From the NCBI GenBank assembly GCA_036897485.1, contig JAYMTF010000928.1, forward strand, positions 1 through 28,232: 28,232 nt of DNA, written 5' to 3'. Shown in pieces: positions 9,486-19,009 of the stretch (positions are counted from its first letter, which is position 1; the number at the start of each line of letters is the position of its first letter). The translations under genes and the position numbers were made by a program. This DNA comes from Pelargonium nanum. Taxonomy: Eukaryota > Streptophyta > Magnoliopsida > Geraniales > Geraniaceae. Under the pieces are notes generated by a model. It saw nothing but the letters and a program-made list of their open reading frames with translations. It searched no databases and was not told the DNA's origin.

Positions 9486-9642
9486 CGTGTTGAGTTCTCC
9501 AACTTTTGTGTCGCGTGTTTCATAAAGCAACAAAGATTGGTGGTTGGCTACTTGGCTCCATGTGTTGTTCAATCAAATCTGTTAAAAAAGAACAAGATAC
9601 TTTATGATTACTCTTTTCTTTAAACCAAAGCCACGTACTTGC

Positions 9643-9652
9643 ACGACGTCGT
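9643..9652. promoter_or_regulatory. ACGT-core palindrome in the clathrin light chain promoter
   Basis: ACGACGTCGT is a perfect 10-bp palindrome around GACGTC, the C-box type core recognised by plant bZIP factors. It lies 231 bp upstream of the start codon, near the start of the pyrimidine-rich leader region. Inference from motif and place only. Confidence 0.3.
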
Positions 9653-9882
9653 CTAGGTTCCCACATTTTCAAGCATTTACTACACGTTTGAATAATTTTC
9701 TCTCTCCGTTTCGTGTCGCCAAATCTCGAGAAACAAACAGAGACTTGGTATCCGCCTAATCAACCACTTTCTCTCCTCTCAGCCATCTTCTCTCCGATCC
9801 GATCCAAACCCAACTTAAATCCTCGCATCCTCTACTAAACCCATCTCCAAATCCACTCTCCGACCAAAACCCAGAACTCAAA

Positions 9883-12800
9883 ATGGACTCTTTCGACACT
9901 CTAAGCCACGAAGCCGAGGACCTCAACATCGATCGCCAGTCCTCGCGCCCCTTCGACGACGACTCTTATATGGGCTTCAGCTCCAGCTACTCCGTCCCCG
10001 ACGACGATTTCTCCTCCGAGCCGCCTCCGCCGCCGCCTCCAGCCGCCGACGAGGACTACGGAGCTGCTCACTTCGCCGACAACAACCACCACCAGTCTCT
10101 GGATGGTTACGGGTTTGACAATACCAACCCTAACCCGGATTTTGGGTCTGCGTTCCAGCCCGAATCGAATGGGAATGGGACGGCTTACGAGGAAGATGAT
10201 GGTGGGATCTTCGCTTCCGATGGCCCTGTGCTGCCACCGCCTGAGCAGATGTTCGAGGAAGGTGCTGCGTTGCGCGAGTGGCGCCGGTGAGTTTGATTTC
10301 CTTTTTCATTTTTGGGTTTTTGGTAGCTCTTAAGATCTGGATTTTGATTCTGAGCTGCTAATTTTGAGCTGAAGTAGTAAAGTTGGTGTGTATTGAATTG
10401 TGATTGATACAGTTGGATCGCGTCAGTTATAGCTTAGATCTTGTTCGAAAGTTACTATACATAGTTTTTAGTTGTTTAATTTATTGTGTCATTGCATAAA
10501 GTTCCAGTTTTTAGTAAAGGGTTTTAGGTAGCTCTTTAGATCTGCAATTTGAAACTGAGCTGGTAATTTAGCTGTAGTAGATGTGTTGGTGTATTGAATT
10601 GTGTTTGATTTAGTTGGATCAGGTTAGTATATTGCATAGATCTTGTTGGACAATTAAAAAATTATATAGTTTTAGCTGTTTAGCTTATGGTGTCTGCAAG
10701 TTGCTATTCATCAAGTTCCATATAGTAATGGTTTTTGGTAGCTCTTAAGATCTGAATTTTGATTCTGAGCTGCTAATTTTGATTCTGAAGTAGTTAAGTT
10801 GGTGTGTATAGAATTGTGATTGATTCAGCTGGATCGCGTCAGTTATTGCTTAGATCTTGTTTGAAAGTTTTTATACATGGTTTTAGCTGTTTAACTTATT
10901 GTGTCATTGCATAAAGTTCCAGTTTTTAGTGGAGGGTATTAGGTAGCTCTTTAGATCTGCAATTTGATTCTGAGCTGGTAATTTAGCTATAGTAGATGTG
11001 TTGGTGTATTGTGTCATTGCATAAAGTTCCAGTTTTTAGTGAAGGGTTTTAAGTAGCTCTTTAGATCTGCAATTTGATACTGAGCTGGTAAATTAGCTGT
11101 AGTAGATGTGTTGGTGTATTGAGTTGTGTTTGATTTAGTTGGATTGGGTTAGTGTATTGCTTAGATCTTGTTTGACAATTAATTTATATAGTTTTAGCTG
11201 TTTAGCTTATGGTGTCTGCAAGCTGCTATTCATAAAGCTCCATTTTTTAGTGATGGGTTTTGGTAGCTCTTAGATCTGAATTTAGATTCTGAGCTCCTAA
11301 TTTTGCTGTAGTAGCTAAGAGGGCGTGCATTGAGTTATGTTTGATTCGACAGCTATTACTATATGTAGTTTTGGTTGTTTAGCTTACGGTGCCTGTAAGC
11401 TGCATTGCAAAAAGTTTGATTTGTTCAGTAATGGGTTTCTGGGAGCTTTTAAGATCTGAATTTTGATTCTGAGCTGCCAATTTAGCTTTAATAGCTATGT
11501 GGGTGTGTTTTGAAATGTGGTTAGTTCAGCTGGATCGTGTTGGTTTATTGCTTAGATCTTGTTGGACGATTACTAATATATGGTTTTAGCTAGCTTATGG
11601 TGTCTGCAAGCTGCTTTGCATAAAGTTCCCTTTTTTAGTAATGGTTTTTTTGTAGCACTTAAGATCTGGTTTTTGATTCTGATCTGGTAATTTAACTGTA
11701 GTAGCTAAGGAAGTTTGTATTGAGTTGTGTTTGATTCAGCTGGATCCGGTTAGTTTATAGCTTAGATCTTGTTTGACAATTATTATATTTAGTAATAGCT
11801 GTTTAACTATGGTGTCTTCTAGCTGCATTGCAAAAAGTTTGGTTTATTATCTGTTTTGATTTGAATGTTTTCTTGTTTAGCATTGTAGTTATTGATGTGA
11901 ACATAATTGTAATTAGCCTATAAGTTGGGGAGAGATTAGATTATGAGGATCGCGCTTTTAATTTTTATGGCAAGTATGTTCATTCCATTAGATTAGATCT
12001 GAGTCGTCTTGTTGAATTTTGTATGTGAACTTAACGAGCTTAGCTTTTGTGTATGATGTAGATTAGATCTGAAAATTAGAAATGGGTTCATGTTGAAGCA
12101 TCTCTCGATTTCATATATGATCCCTGTTTAGATGTTAAGGCACTTCAGCTAGTCTCGAGAGCATATATTATCAATTTATCTGTAAGTGTGTAAGACCAAA
12201 ATTAAGGTTGAAGATATCTATTTATTTCTGAGGATATGTTGGTAGATGAAAATATTGTCTTAATGTAAAAAAAAAAAAAAAAGTGTTTACAGGTGAATTA
12301 AATTTAGGATTTGGGAACATATTCAGATTAAGAAGTTGTCATGACAAGTTTAGGATCAGCAAGGAATCTTTTTAAGATGTAGAAAAATAGAAATGACTAT
12401 AGTTTCATTGGGAGTTCGCTAAATATTGACATCGTCTTGCACCAACATTATGCTTAGATGAGACACTGATGTATATAAAAAAAATAAAAATATATAGTTG
12501 TGATATTGATATCATAAAAGTTCTATAAGAAGTTATAGTTTGCATCAATTCAAGAAAAAATGTGTAAGAGACTGCCAATGCGATTACATGTATCTTTACA
12601 ATACATGATGCTTGGATGACTATGACACAAAAAATAAATTAAGCGTGTCTTGAAGTATATACTTGTAGTTTAACAAAAGGTACGACTTTATTACTGCTGA
12701 CTTAAAATTGAATGACGGAATGTATTTAGCTTTAGTAGTTTGAACTGGACTTTGACATTCAAGTTGTATTAGCATCATGGTCAACAATCTTCTTCTTTTT

Positions 12801-13872
12801 TCTCTTGATTTTTCTTATCTTATCACAATCTGAAATCTATTATAACTATATCTGTGTCTTGTTCCTTTCTTTATGTTGATTGCTTGAATGTTTCATATCT
12901 CTTTTGGTTGTGAGTTGATTAACTTTGTGCGTTGTGTGGATAAAGAATCTTCATACGCTGCCAATAGTATCATATTGAAGCTCACATCGATCTGGTGTGC
13001 AGCCACGTGTAGCATGAAGTTTTGTTGGTTTAGATGATCTTTTGTGTACGTGGTAGAAACGATTAAACAAATATAAGAACTTGATCAACCATATTGCTTG
13101 TCAATGTCATGCATTCTTCTTCAGTATGTGATACTTTTGTCCATTGGTGCAGTCAAAACACCCTCCATCTCGAGGAAAAGGAGAAAAGAGAGAAAGAGAT
13201 GCGGAATCAGATTATTATCGAAGCTGAAGAGTATATACAATCTTTTTACGAGAAAAGAAAAGTTAATTGTGAAACTAACAAGACTCAGAACAGAGAAAGA
13301 GAGAAGGTAAAGCTTATGCATTCCTCGCCTATAGACGCTGTCTTGTTTGATTCGCTTCTTTCTGCTTCGTATTTCTGAAATGTGAGTACACTTATTGGCT
13401 ATTGCAGCTATACTTGGCCAATCAAGAGAAATTCCACAAAGAAGCTGACAAACATTACTGGAAAGCAATAGCCGAGATAATTCCTCGTGAGGTTCCTAAT
13501 ATTGAGAAGAGAGGGAAGAAAGATCCGGACAAGAAACCTTCAGTTATTGTCGTTCAGGGACCGAAGCCCGGGAAACCAACTGATCTCTCTAGGATGCGGC
13601 AAATTCTTTCGAAGCTGAAACAGCACCCTCCGCCTCACATGATGCCTCCACCACCCAAACCGGCCAAAGATGGTAAAGATGGAAAGGACGCCGGGAAAGA
13701 TGCAAAGGAGGGAAAGGATGCTAAGGACGGGAAGAAACCCGAACAAACTACAGCTGCAGCTGTTGCTGCCGGGGACAAGCCTTCTTCACCTGCTAAAGAT
13801 GTTGAGGAAAATGGCGTTGCTCAAAAAAACTCGGAGGCAAATGTAGAAACCGAGCCCGTCCCTGCAGCATGA
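9883..13872 (+). CDS. CLC1: Clathrin light chain
   Basis: Three exons (9883-10286, 13153-13306, 13408-13872) join in frame to 340 residues. The N-terminal region (1-120) is acidic and Ser/Pro-rich with a seven-proline run. It leads into the diagnostic [11 protein letters not shown] at the first junction (Arg135 is split). Exon 2 (136-186) is a highly charged helix ([17 protein letters not shown]), the coiled-coil segment that binds clathrin heavy chain. Exon 3 starts [20 protein letters not shown] and continues through the plant-conserved [11 protein letters not shown] and [17 protein letters not shown], then a Lys/Asp/Gly repeat (KDGKDGKD type, about 277-300) and an Ala-rich tail. The protein regulates triskelion assembly at the plasma membrane, trans-Golgi and cell plate. 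The first intron is unusually long (2866 nt) and contains a tandem array. CLC1 rather than CLC2/3 is inferred from synteny. Confidence 0.94.
10322..11860 (+). repeat. ~205-210 bp tandem array in clathrin light chain intron 1
   Basis: A unit starting GGTAGCTCTT(A)AGATCTG recurs at about 10322, 10527, 10737, 10942, 11052, 11262, 11442 and 11652, giving spacings of 205, 210, 205, 110, 210, 180 and 210 bp. Shared landmarks per unit are a TTAGATCTG-like site, TTTGATTCTGAGCTG, GTAGTAG, TTGGTGT(G)TATTGA, CAGYTGGATC, GCTTAGATCTTG and CATAAAGTTCC. Units 1 and 3 resemble each other most, as do 2, 4 and 5, so an A-B dimer was itself duplicated. Unit 4 is truncated to 110 bp. The array lies wholly inside the intron. 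Confidence 0.9.
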
Positions 13873-14312
13873 TCGCACACCCATTGTGAGTCTTTAGTTT
13901 TTCTTTTTAAAAAACATTTCACATTGTTTTAGTACCACGCTTACCATTCATTACGGAGAATAAGATCAGAGTGTCATCAGTGTGACTATGAATTTGCTTA
14001 TTGCTAACTCTAGGATCTTGTGGCCTTTTAGAGGGTAAAAAAGTTACTTCTTTCATGTTGTGAAATTGTACTCCTATTTGCAACCTACACTTTTGTAGGC
14101 ATATATATCTCTGTATGGAATATGGATTTTTCAAGTTTATGTAGCTTGGTTTGATATGGATCTTGTAGCAGCTTTCAGTAGTTAGCTGATAATTGGTTCT
14201 TTCATTTAAAAATAGAGAGAAATTTTTAAGTACTTGTTCAATTAAGCTTGTGTGTATGTTACACATTAAGCCAAACTCTTCTACTCTAAGACATTAAGCC
14301 AAACTAACTGTT

Positions 14313-14745
14313 TGTTTTGGATGTTCTTTGGGTTTCGAACATTCTGAGTCATCATCGACATTTTTTTTTGGTTAAAACGACTCGAATGTGTTTTAACTGT
14401 TATGTTTTGGATGTTCTTTCGGTTTGGAACGTTCTGAGAGTCTATATCGACATTTTCTTGATTAAAACGATTCGAATGTGTTTTAACTGTTATGTTTTGG
14501 ATGTTCTTTGGGTTTGGAACGTTCTGAGAGAGTCTAGATCAACTTTTTTTGGGTTAAAAAGACTCAAATGTATTTCAACTGTTATGTTTTGGATGTTCTT
14601 TGGGTTTGAAACGTTTTGAGAGTCTAGATCGACATTTTTTGGGGTTAAAACGACTCAAATGTATTTTAACTGTTATGTTTTGGATGTTGTTCTTTGGGTT
14701 TGGAACGTTTTGAGAGAGTCTAGATAAAATGACTCCAATGTGTTT
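14313..14745 (+). repeat. 90-bp minisatellite, about five copies
   Basis: TTTTGGATGTTCTTTSGGTT starts at about 14315, 14405, 14495, 14587 and, with a short insertion, 14677: spacings of 90, 90, 92 and 90 bp. Each unit continues GGAACGTTCTGAGAGTC, TAGATCGACATTTT, GGTTAAAACGACTCRAATGT and TTTAACTGTTATG. Since 90 is a multiple of three, the array also makes a periodic open frame (14317-14619) that should not be taken for a protein. The last unit is truncated near 14745. Confidence 0.9.
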
Positions 14746-15165
14746 TTTTTAATCGGGGGTAACTATTCCCTTTTAACTCAAAACTATCATGTTGGTAAAG
14801 AGACTCACTTGAACCGTCTTTTTCATTCTTTAAGGCTAAAACCCACCCCTCACAAGTATCATAAATTAAAAGGATCCAACCAAACCAACACATGAATGTA
14901 ATTAACTCTTGACCTGAATCACCAGAGAAGTAAATAAATACACCAAGGACACAAGGCCCTACAATGTCTCCATCTTCAACATCAATAGGTACACACAAAA
15001 GGTCCATATATATTAAAAACCACATGGCCTACAACCTTTAACACACCATTCACCAAACACTACTACTATACGCTCTCTCTTCTCCTTTGAAGAGGGCTTC
15101 ACTTGTTTACACACTACATAAAAGTAGGAAAAAAATATACTAACACATGAAAGAAAAAGCGAAAC

Positions 15166-15237
15166 TAGAGCTGACAATTCAGATTTCAGGTCATCTGGCT
15201 CAAAAGGGTTGCAGATTCAGATCCAAATTGTCAGCTA
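15166..15237. mobile_element. Short internally deleted hAT-like MITE
   Basis: Starts TAGAGCTGACAATT (15166-15179) and ends AATTGTCAGCT (15226-15236), inverted repeats matching the longer copy at 17609-17761. The interior is only ~46 bp. No clear target-site duplication. It lies in the probable 3' UTR of the expansin gene, about 160 bp beyond its stop codon. Confidence 0.6.
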
Positions 15238-15399
15238 TGAGTGAAAGGTAAAGAAAACCATAAAAGAAAGAGCATTGGATACCAACTTTGAGCACCAACA
15301 GCTACTTTTCTCTAAAAATAAAGCCACAGCTAGCTTTGTGCTTTTGACTTGCAAAAAAAAAGTGCTTATTTCCTCTTTCTCAGGAGACTCCACACCAAC

Positions 15400-18070
15400 T
15401 TAGAAGTTGAGTCTAGAGGTGTAAGTAGCTTTTGGAGACCAGTTTCTTGGAATCACATCTCTTGCTGAGAGTGTTCTTCCAGATGACAAAGTTGTCAATT
15501 TTACCGAAAATGGCCCTCTCAGGGGTCCTTCAATTATGCACCAATTCGCACCCCATAGATGCTTCATCTCCACCCACTCACTCGAACCCGCCTGCCAGTT
15601 TCAATAAACCAAAAAAATGTGTTACATTAGTATAATTTCAGCTTCAGAATCTTCAAAATCTCAGTTTTTCCGTAACTTTTCAGCGCGAATAGCTCAAGAT
15701 TCGACAGCAAAACATGTCAGGGATCAACTGATTCGATCTTGGTTCTTCGGTAATAATATATTGTTTTGAACATACTTGATTATGGAAGGAAAAAAGTATG
15801 CAGAAACCACATGCACTTGGTCAAGATAATATTTGATTATGGAAGCAAAAAGTAGGCAAAGAAAGAGCTTTTAAGCACTATAAGCATAATCAATAGAAAG
15901 TTGCAGTAAACTATGCATATTGCACAAGTGCATAGGTTTGATTAGTCGGTAAATATCATAACGATTCATTAGTATAGTTACTAATTACCGTATTGTATCT
16001 TTAGCTTAATGGAATCACCGCGACTTGGGTGATTAATTAGAGCATCATTATACACTTTCTATTTTTAGATAAATGCTAAAGTGCTTCGCTTTTGGACTTG
16101 CATTGTCATAAAGATGATAGTTTTGCTTTATAGCCTCCTTTACACACTAGCTATGCATCAAAATGCCATGGAAATGTTTTCCTAGGGTTAAAGTTAGGCT
16201 GAATTGTTTGTTTTGGGGTCATGAAAGTTATAAACATTGCGAAAGGTGAAAACTACGTACTTCTTTTATATGCATTGAACCCACGTCTCCATCTCCATCC
16301 TCGAATTCCACGAGTAGCGATAGCCAATACTCGGTTGAACCTTCGTTTACGTGGAAGGCGATGTTCTTTCCCGGGTATTTACATGGCGTCCTATAATCAC
16401 AAAACAAATAACATTCAGTTTCTTAAAATCGCGCATGTGTTTTTCCACGTAAACAAAAAGTTTTTATCAGGTAAAATTGTCAGCTCACATAAAAAAAAAC
16501 ACATGGATTCCATACTACATAGTTTAGTAACAAAAAAGATATGCTTTTCTTGAAAACAATTGAGGTTAAAGATGTGGTCAACAGTCAAAACTTGCAGCTG
16601 TGAAAAAGGACAATAGGAGTAAATTTGTTAATTGTATAAAGAATGTGAAGAAGAGAAAACAAATCCTATAGTTGAAAAGACAAAACTACCCTTGAATTCA
16701 CAGAATAAGTAGCCTGCAGCTTCTTTCACCCATGTCAAGCTGTTTATACTAAACTTGGTAACATAATAAATTACTCAAAGCCACCAAAAGAACAAAGACA
16801 AAGAAACAAAGTTTACTAATAACAAACCACAAAAGTGACAATTGACACATTTAAGAAACTTAGGGCTTAGAGCACACTTAAGAGGGACAACATGACAAAA
16901 AAATAAATAATATTCTTGCAAGTGTTATAGGTAAAGTGTAAGTTGACTCGTAATATCATATCACATACCGTCTGTAGACGACGGGGAGGAGGCCTTTGTT
17001 CCTGAGTTGGCCGTTCTCACCGGAGATAGCCATACGTCCAAAGGCGGCGCCACTGAGGTCAAAGTGGGTCCGGCCACCGGAGCAGACGCCGCCGGGGCAT
17101 TGGTCAGTGACAATTATGGTCACAGCCCTCCTTGAACAAATGCTCTTGTCTAGGCACTTAACTTTGAAACATGCCCCACAGCCCTCACCATCTTTGAACA
17201 GAACATTGCTCACAGCCCCAACTCTGGCCCTTAATGGCTTCACATCCACTAAAGAACCATACCCACATGCCCCACCTGCAATTGTTTACCCAAAAATATA
17301 TAGTAATTGACAACTAATAGTAAAAGGCAGCTCAGTGTACGAGACTAGTCGAGAAACAATGTTACTAATGTAATGGTAAAATTTCAGGTTCTAAGCAAAA
17401 TCTCGAACATAATTTACTCGTAAAACTTGTGTTACATAGAGTAATTATTCGTTTATGTGTCTCCTAAGGTAAAATCCGTGGTCACAAGTAATATCTAGAA
17501 CAACATAATTTACTCATAAAATGTGCTCAACATAGTAATTTAGAAAGTAAGTCAATTCAAGAGTTGAGCTACAATGGCAAAATTGAAGGAACTACGTTGG
17601 CTTAGAGTTAGAGCTGACAATTTGGACCTGAAACCCAATTTACATGCCAATCAATTTATTGGTCGGGATTTTACTCATTTAACACAAAACCTGTATACTT
17701 TTTGTGTCGGGTTTATAATAGACATTTGCAACCCGAACCAAAATCAGAATTGTCAGCTCTATACCAGTGCAACAAAAATAATTGGTAAAAAAGTGGATTT
17801 AAGTACCAAAATCAGAAGGAGATCTGAGGGGTCACAACAAGCTAACATTAGAAAATGTGAAAGTGAAAATTAAAATGTGGGTAAGATAGAGAGTGACTCA
17901 CCGTCGCTGCCGTCGCCGTCGGGGCTGCCGTACCAGGTGGCGGTGGCCGGACGCCAATGTGGGTCGGGAATGTGGCGGCCGAGCTGAGTCGACTCAGCTA
18001 AGCACTTCAAGCACAGTAGCAAAAACCAACAGCAACCCCAAAACCAGCCTCCGCCGCCGCCGCGCTGCAT
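15400..18070 (-). CDS. EXPB1: Beta-expansin (EXPB1-like)
   Basis: Four minus-strand exons (18070-17902, 17275-16969, 16390-16261, 15591-15400) join in frame to 265 residues, the normal length. The N terminus, starting MQRGGGGGW, is a hydrophobic signal peptide ending near Ala25-Glu26. Domain 1, a six-stranded barrel related to GH45, shows ATWYGSP, DGDGSDGGACGYG, paired cysteines (GCGACFKVKC) and the HFD motif (His127-Phe128-Asp129). Domain 2, a beta-sandwich wall-binding module (CBM63), runs from KYPGKNIAFHVN and contains STEYWLSLLVEFEDGDGD and LWGANWCIIEGPL. The protein is secreted to the wall, where expansins loosen non-covalent polysaccharide contacts without hydrolysis. It ends SRLNF, while the family often runs a few residues further. 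From memory, EXPB1 (At2g20750) neighbours CLC1 in Arabidopsis, as here. Intron 1 carries a MITE. Confidence 0.94.
17609..17761. mobile_element. hAT-like MITE in expansin intron 1
   Basis: A 153-bp element with perfect 14-bp terminal inverted repeats, TAGAGCTGACAATT (17609-17622) and AATTGTCAGCTCTA (17748-17761). The interior has phrases such as GGACCTGAAACCC and CGGGTTT...AACCCGAACC, common in plant hAT-type MITEs. No clean 8-bp duplication flanks it. It lies within intron 17276-17901 and does not touch the splice sites. Confidence 0.75.
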
Positions 18071-18220
18071 TGTGAGTGTCTGTCTGTGGGTCGGAGCTCC
18101 GGCGAGGAACAAGCGGCGCCACCACCAGAACCACCGCAGAGGAGTCTCTGTTTTTTAACGGTTAAAAAAAATGCAGAGCCGACAGTGTAAAAATGTGAGT
18201 GTGAAGCTTCGGTTTGTTGG

Positions 18221-18230
18221 TTTATATAAA
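18221..18230 (-). promoter_or_regulatory. TATA box of the beta-expansin gene
   Basis: TTTATATAAA, in the minus-strand context CTTTATATAAACC, lies about 150 bp upstream of the start codon at 18070. It implies a leader of roughly 120 nt. The upstream 300 bp (to about 18540) is more GC-rich than the DNA beyond and is the likely core promoter. Confidence 0.55.
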
Positions 18231-18813
18231 GCAGAGGAGACGAACTGTAGAAAAGTTAGGTTATTTTGTGTGTGACCGTTTTGTCCTTGGTGTAGTGTGT
18301 TATTTACGGGAGATGACACTGTGTGTGTTTGGGGGCCCACCGACGGTTAAGGCGTTGATTCCGCGAAACTGTACGTGTCCGGTTCGTGGAGGTTGGATCT
18401 CTTACCGTTAATATTGTTTTTTCTCTATGAGAGAGATGGGAAAGAGACGTTGGAGATATGGTTTGTGATTGGTTCGATAGTGGGGACAGTGGGAGTGATG
18501 GTGGCAAGGCAACTAACTCGGTTATTCATCGGAACCGAGCTCACGGACACCTAAAACCCGACTTGTATTTTTATGATTTTCAGTTGTATTGAACAAATTT
18601 AGGCTTATTAAAAGTAACACTTGAAACTCGATATGAAACTCACGGAGCGACAATGATTTGGAACTGTACGTGTTTTCAATATAGAGTTGTTCAACGTAAA
18701 AGACATGATTGGGCTGGGACCAAAGTAGAGAAATTCGAAGACCATAACTACTAACTAGATCATATCTAATCGAACTTAGACCAGATCATAACGAAACTAC
18801 AGGGGACTGGACT

Positions 18814-19007
18814 TAGAGTTGGCAATTTGGGTTGGGGTCAGGTTATAGTTAGAATTTTTTCGACTTCGAGTTGGAAATGCTCAATGCGGCTTGCAATTTC
18901 ATTGAGACAAATTTGATCCAAAAATTGATTGGAGTCCTTTTTTGCGACCCGCACGCAAAAAAATTCTTGTCGGGTTTCATATGTTTGGGTCCAAATTGTT
19001 GATCCTA
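18814..19007. mobile_element. hAT-like MITE upstream of the expansin gene
   Basis: A ~194-bp element starting TAGAGTTGGCAATTTGG and ending CCAAATTGTTGATCCTA (imperfect inverted repeats, 12 of 17 matching). ACTGGACT (18806-18813) and ACTAGAGT (19008-19015) flank it and match at six of eight bases, a possible decayed target-site duplication. The interior carries GGGTTGGGGTCAGG and TGTCGGGTTTCATATG as in related copies. Confidence 0.55.
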
Positions 19008-19009
19008 AC

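Larger units (their letters stand above)
8895..9700. other. Intergenic repeat-rich DNA upstream of the clathrin gene
   Basis: AT-rich DNA without genes. It is full of short phrases such as GTGTTGTGTTGATAC, AACACG, CATGACACG and CGTGTTACGACATAA, typical of degraded plant interspersed repeats, and includes a 54-bp tandem array at 9340-9485. The open frame on the minus strand here is periodic for that reason and is not a gene. The last ~180 bases before 9883 are pyrimidine-rich and probably hold the clathrin light chain 5' UTR. Confidence 0.5.
13873..15399. other. Intergenic between convergent clathrin and expansin genes
   Basis: Contains the clathrin light chain 3' UTR (roughly 13873-14260), then a direct repeat of ACATTAAGCCAAACT (14263 and 14291), a 90-bp tandem array (14313-14745), unique AT-rich DNA, a short MITE (15166-15237) and the 3' UTR of the expansin gene on the minus strand. 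A minus-strand open frame at 14720-15025 shows no recognisable domain and I do not call it a gene. Confidence 0.6.

Noticed and set aside
9318..9572. Minus-strand frame with YEHY repeats
   Set aside because: Repetitive because it runs through the 54-bp tandem array; no protein family fits.
14317..14619. 100-codon plus-strand open frame
   Set aside because: It is a by-product of the 90-bp tandem array, whose period is a multiple of three.
14720..15025. 101-codon minus-strand open frame
   Set aside because: No recognisable motif, lies between convergent genes, and partly overlaps the minisatellite edge.
16221..16553. 110-codon plus-strand open frame
   Set aside because: Antisense shadow of expansin exon 3 (16261-16390) and flanking intron.
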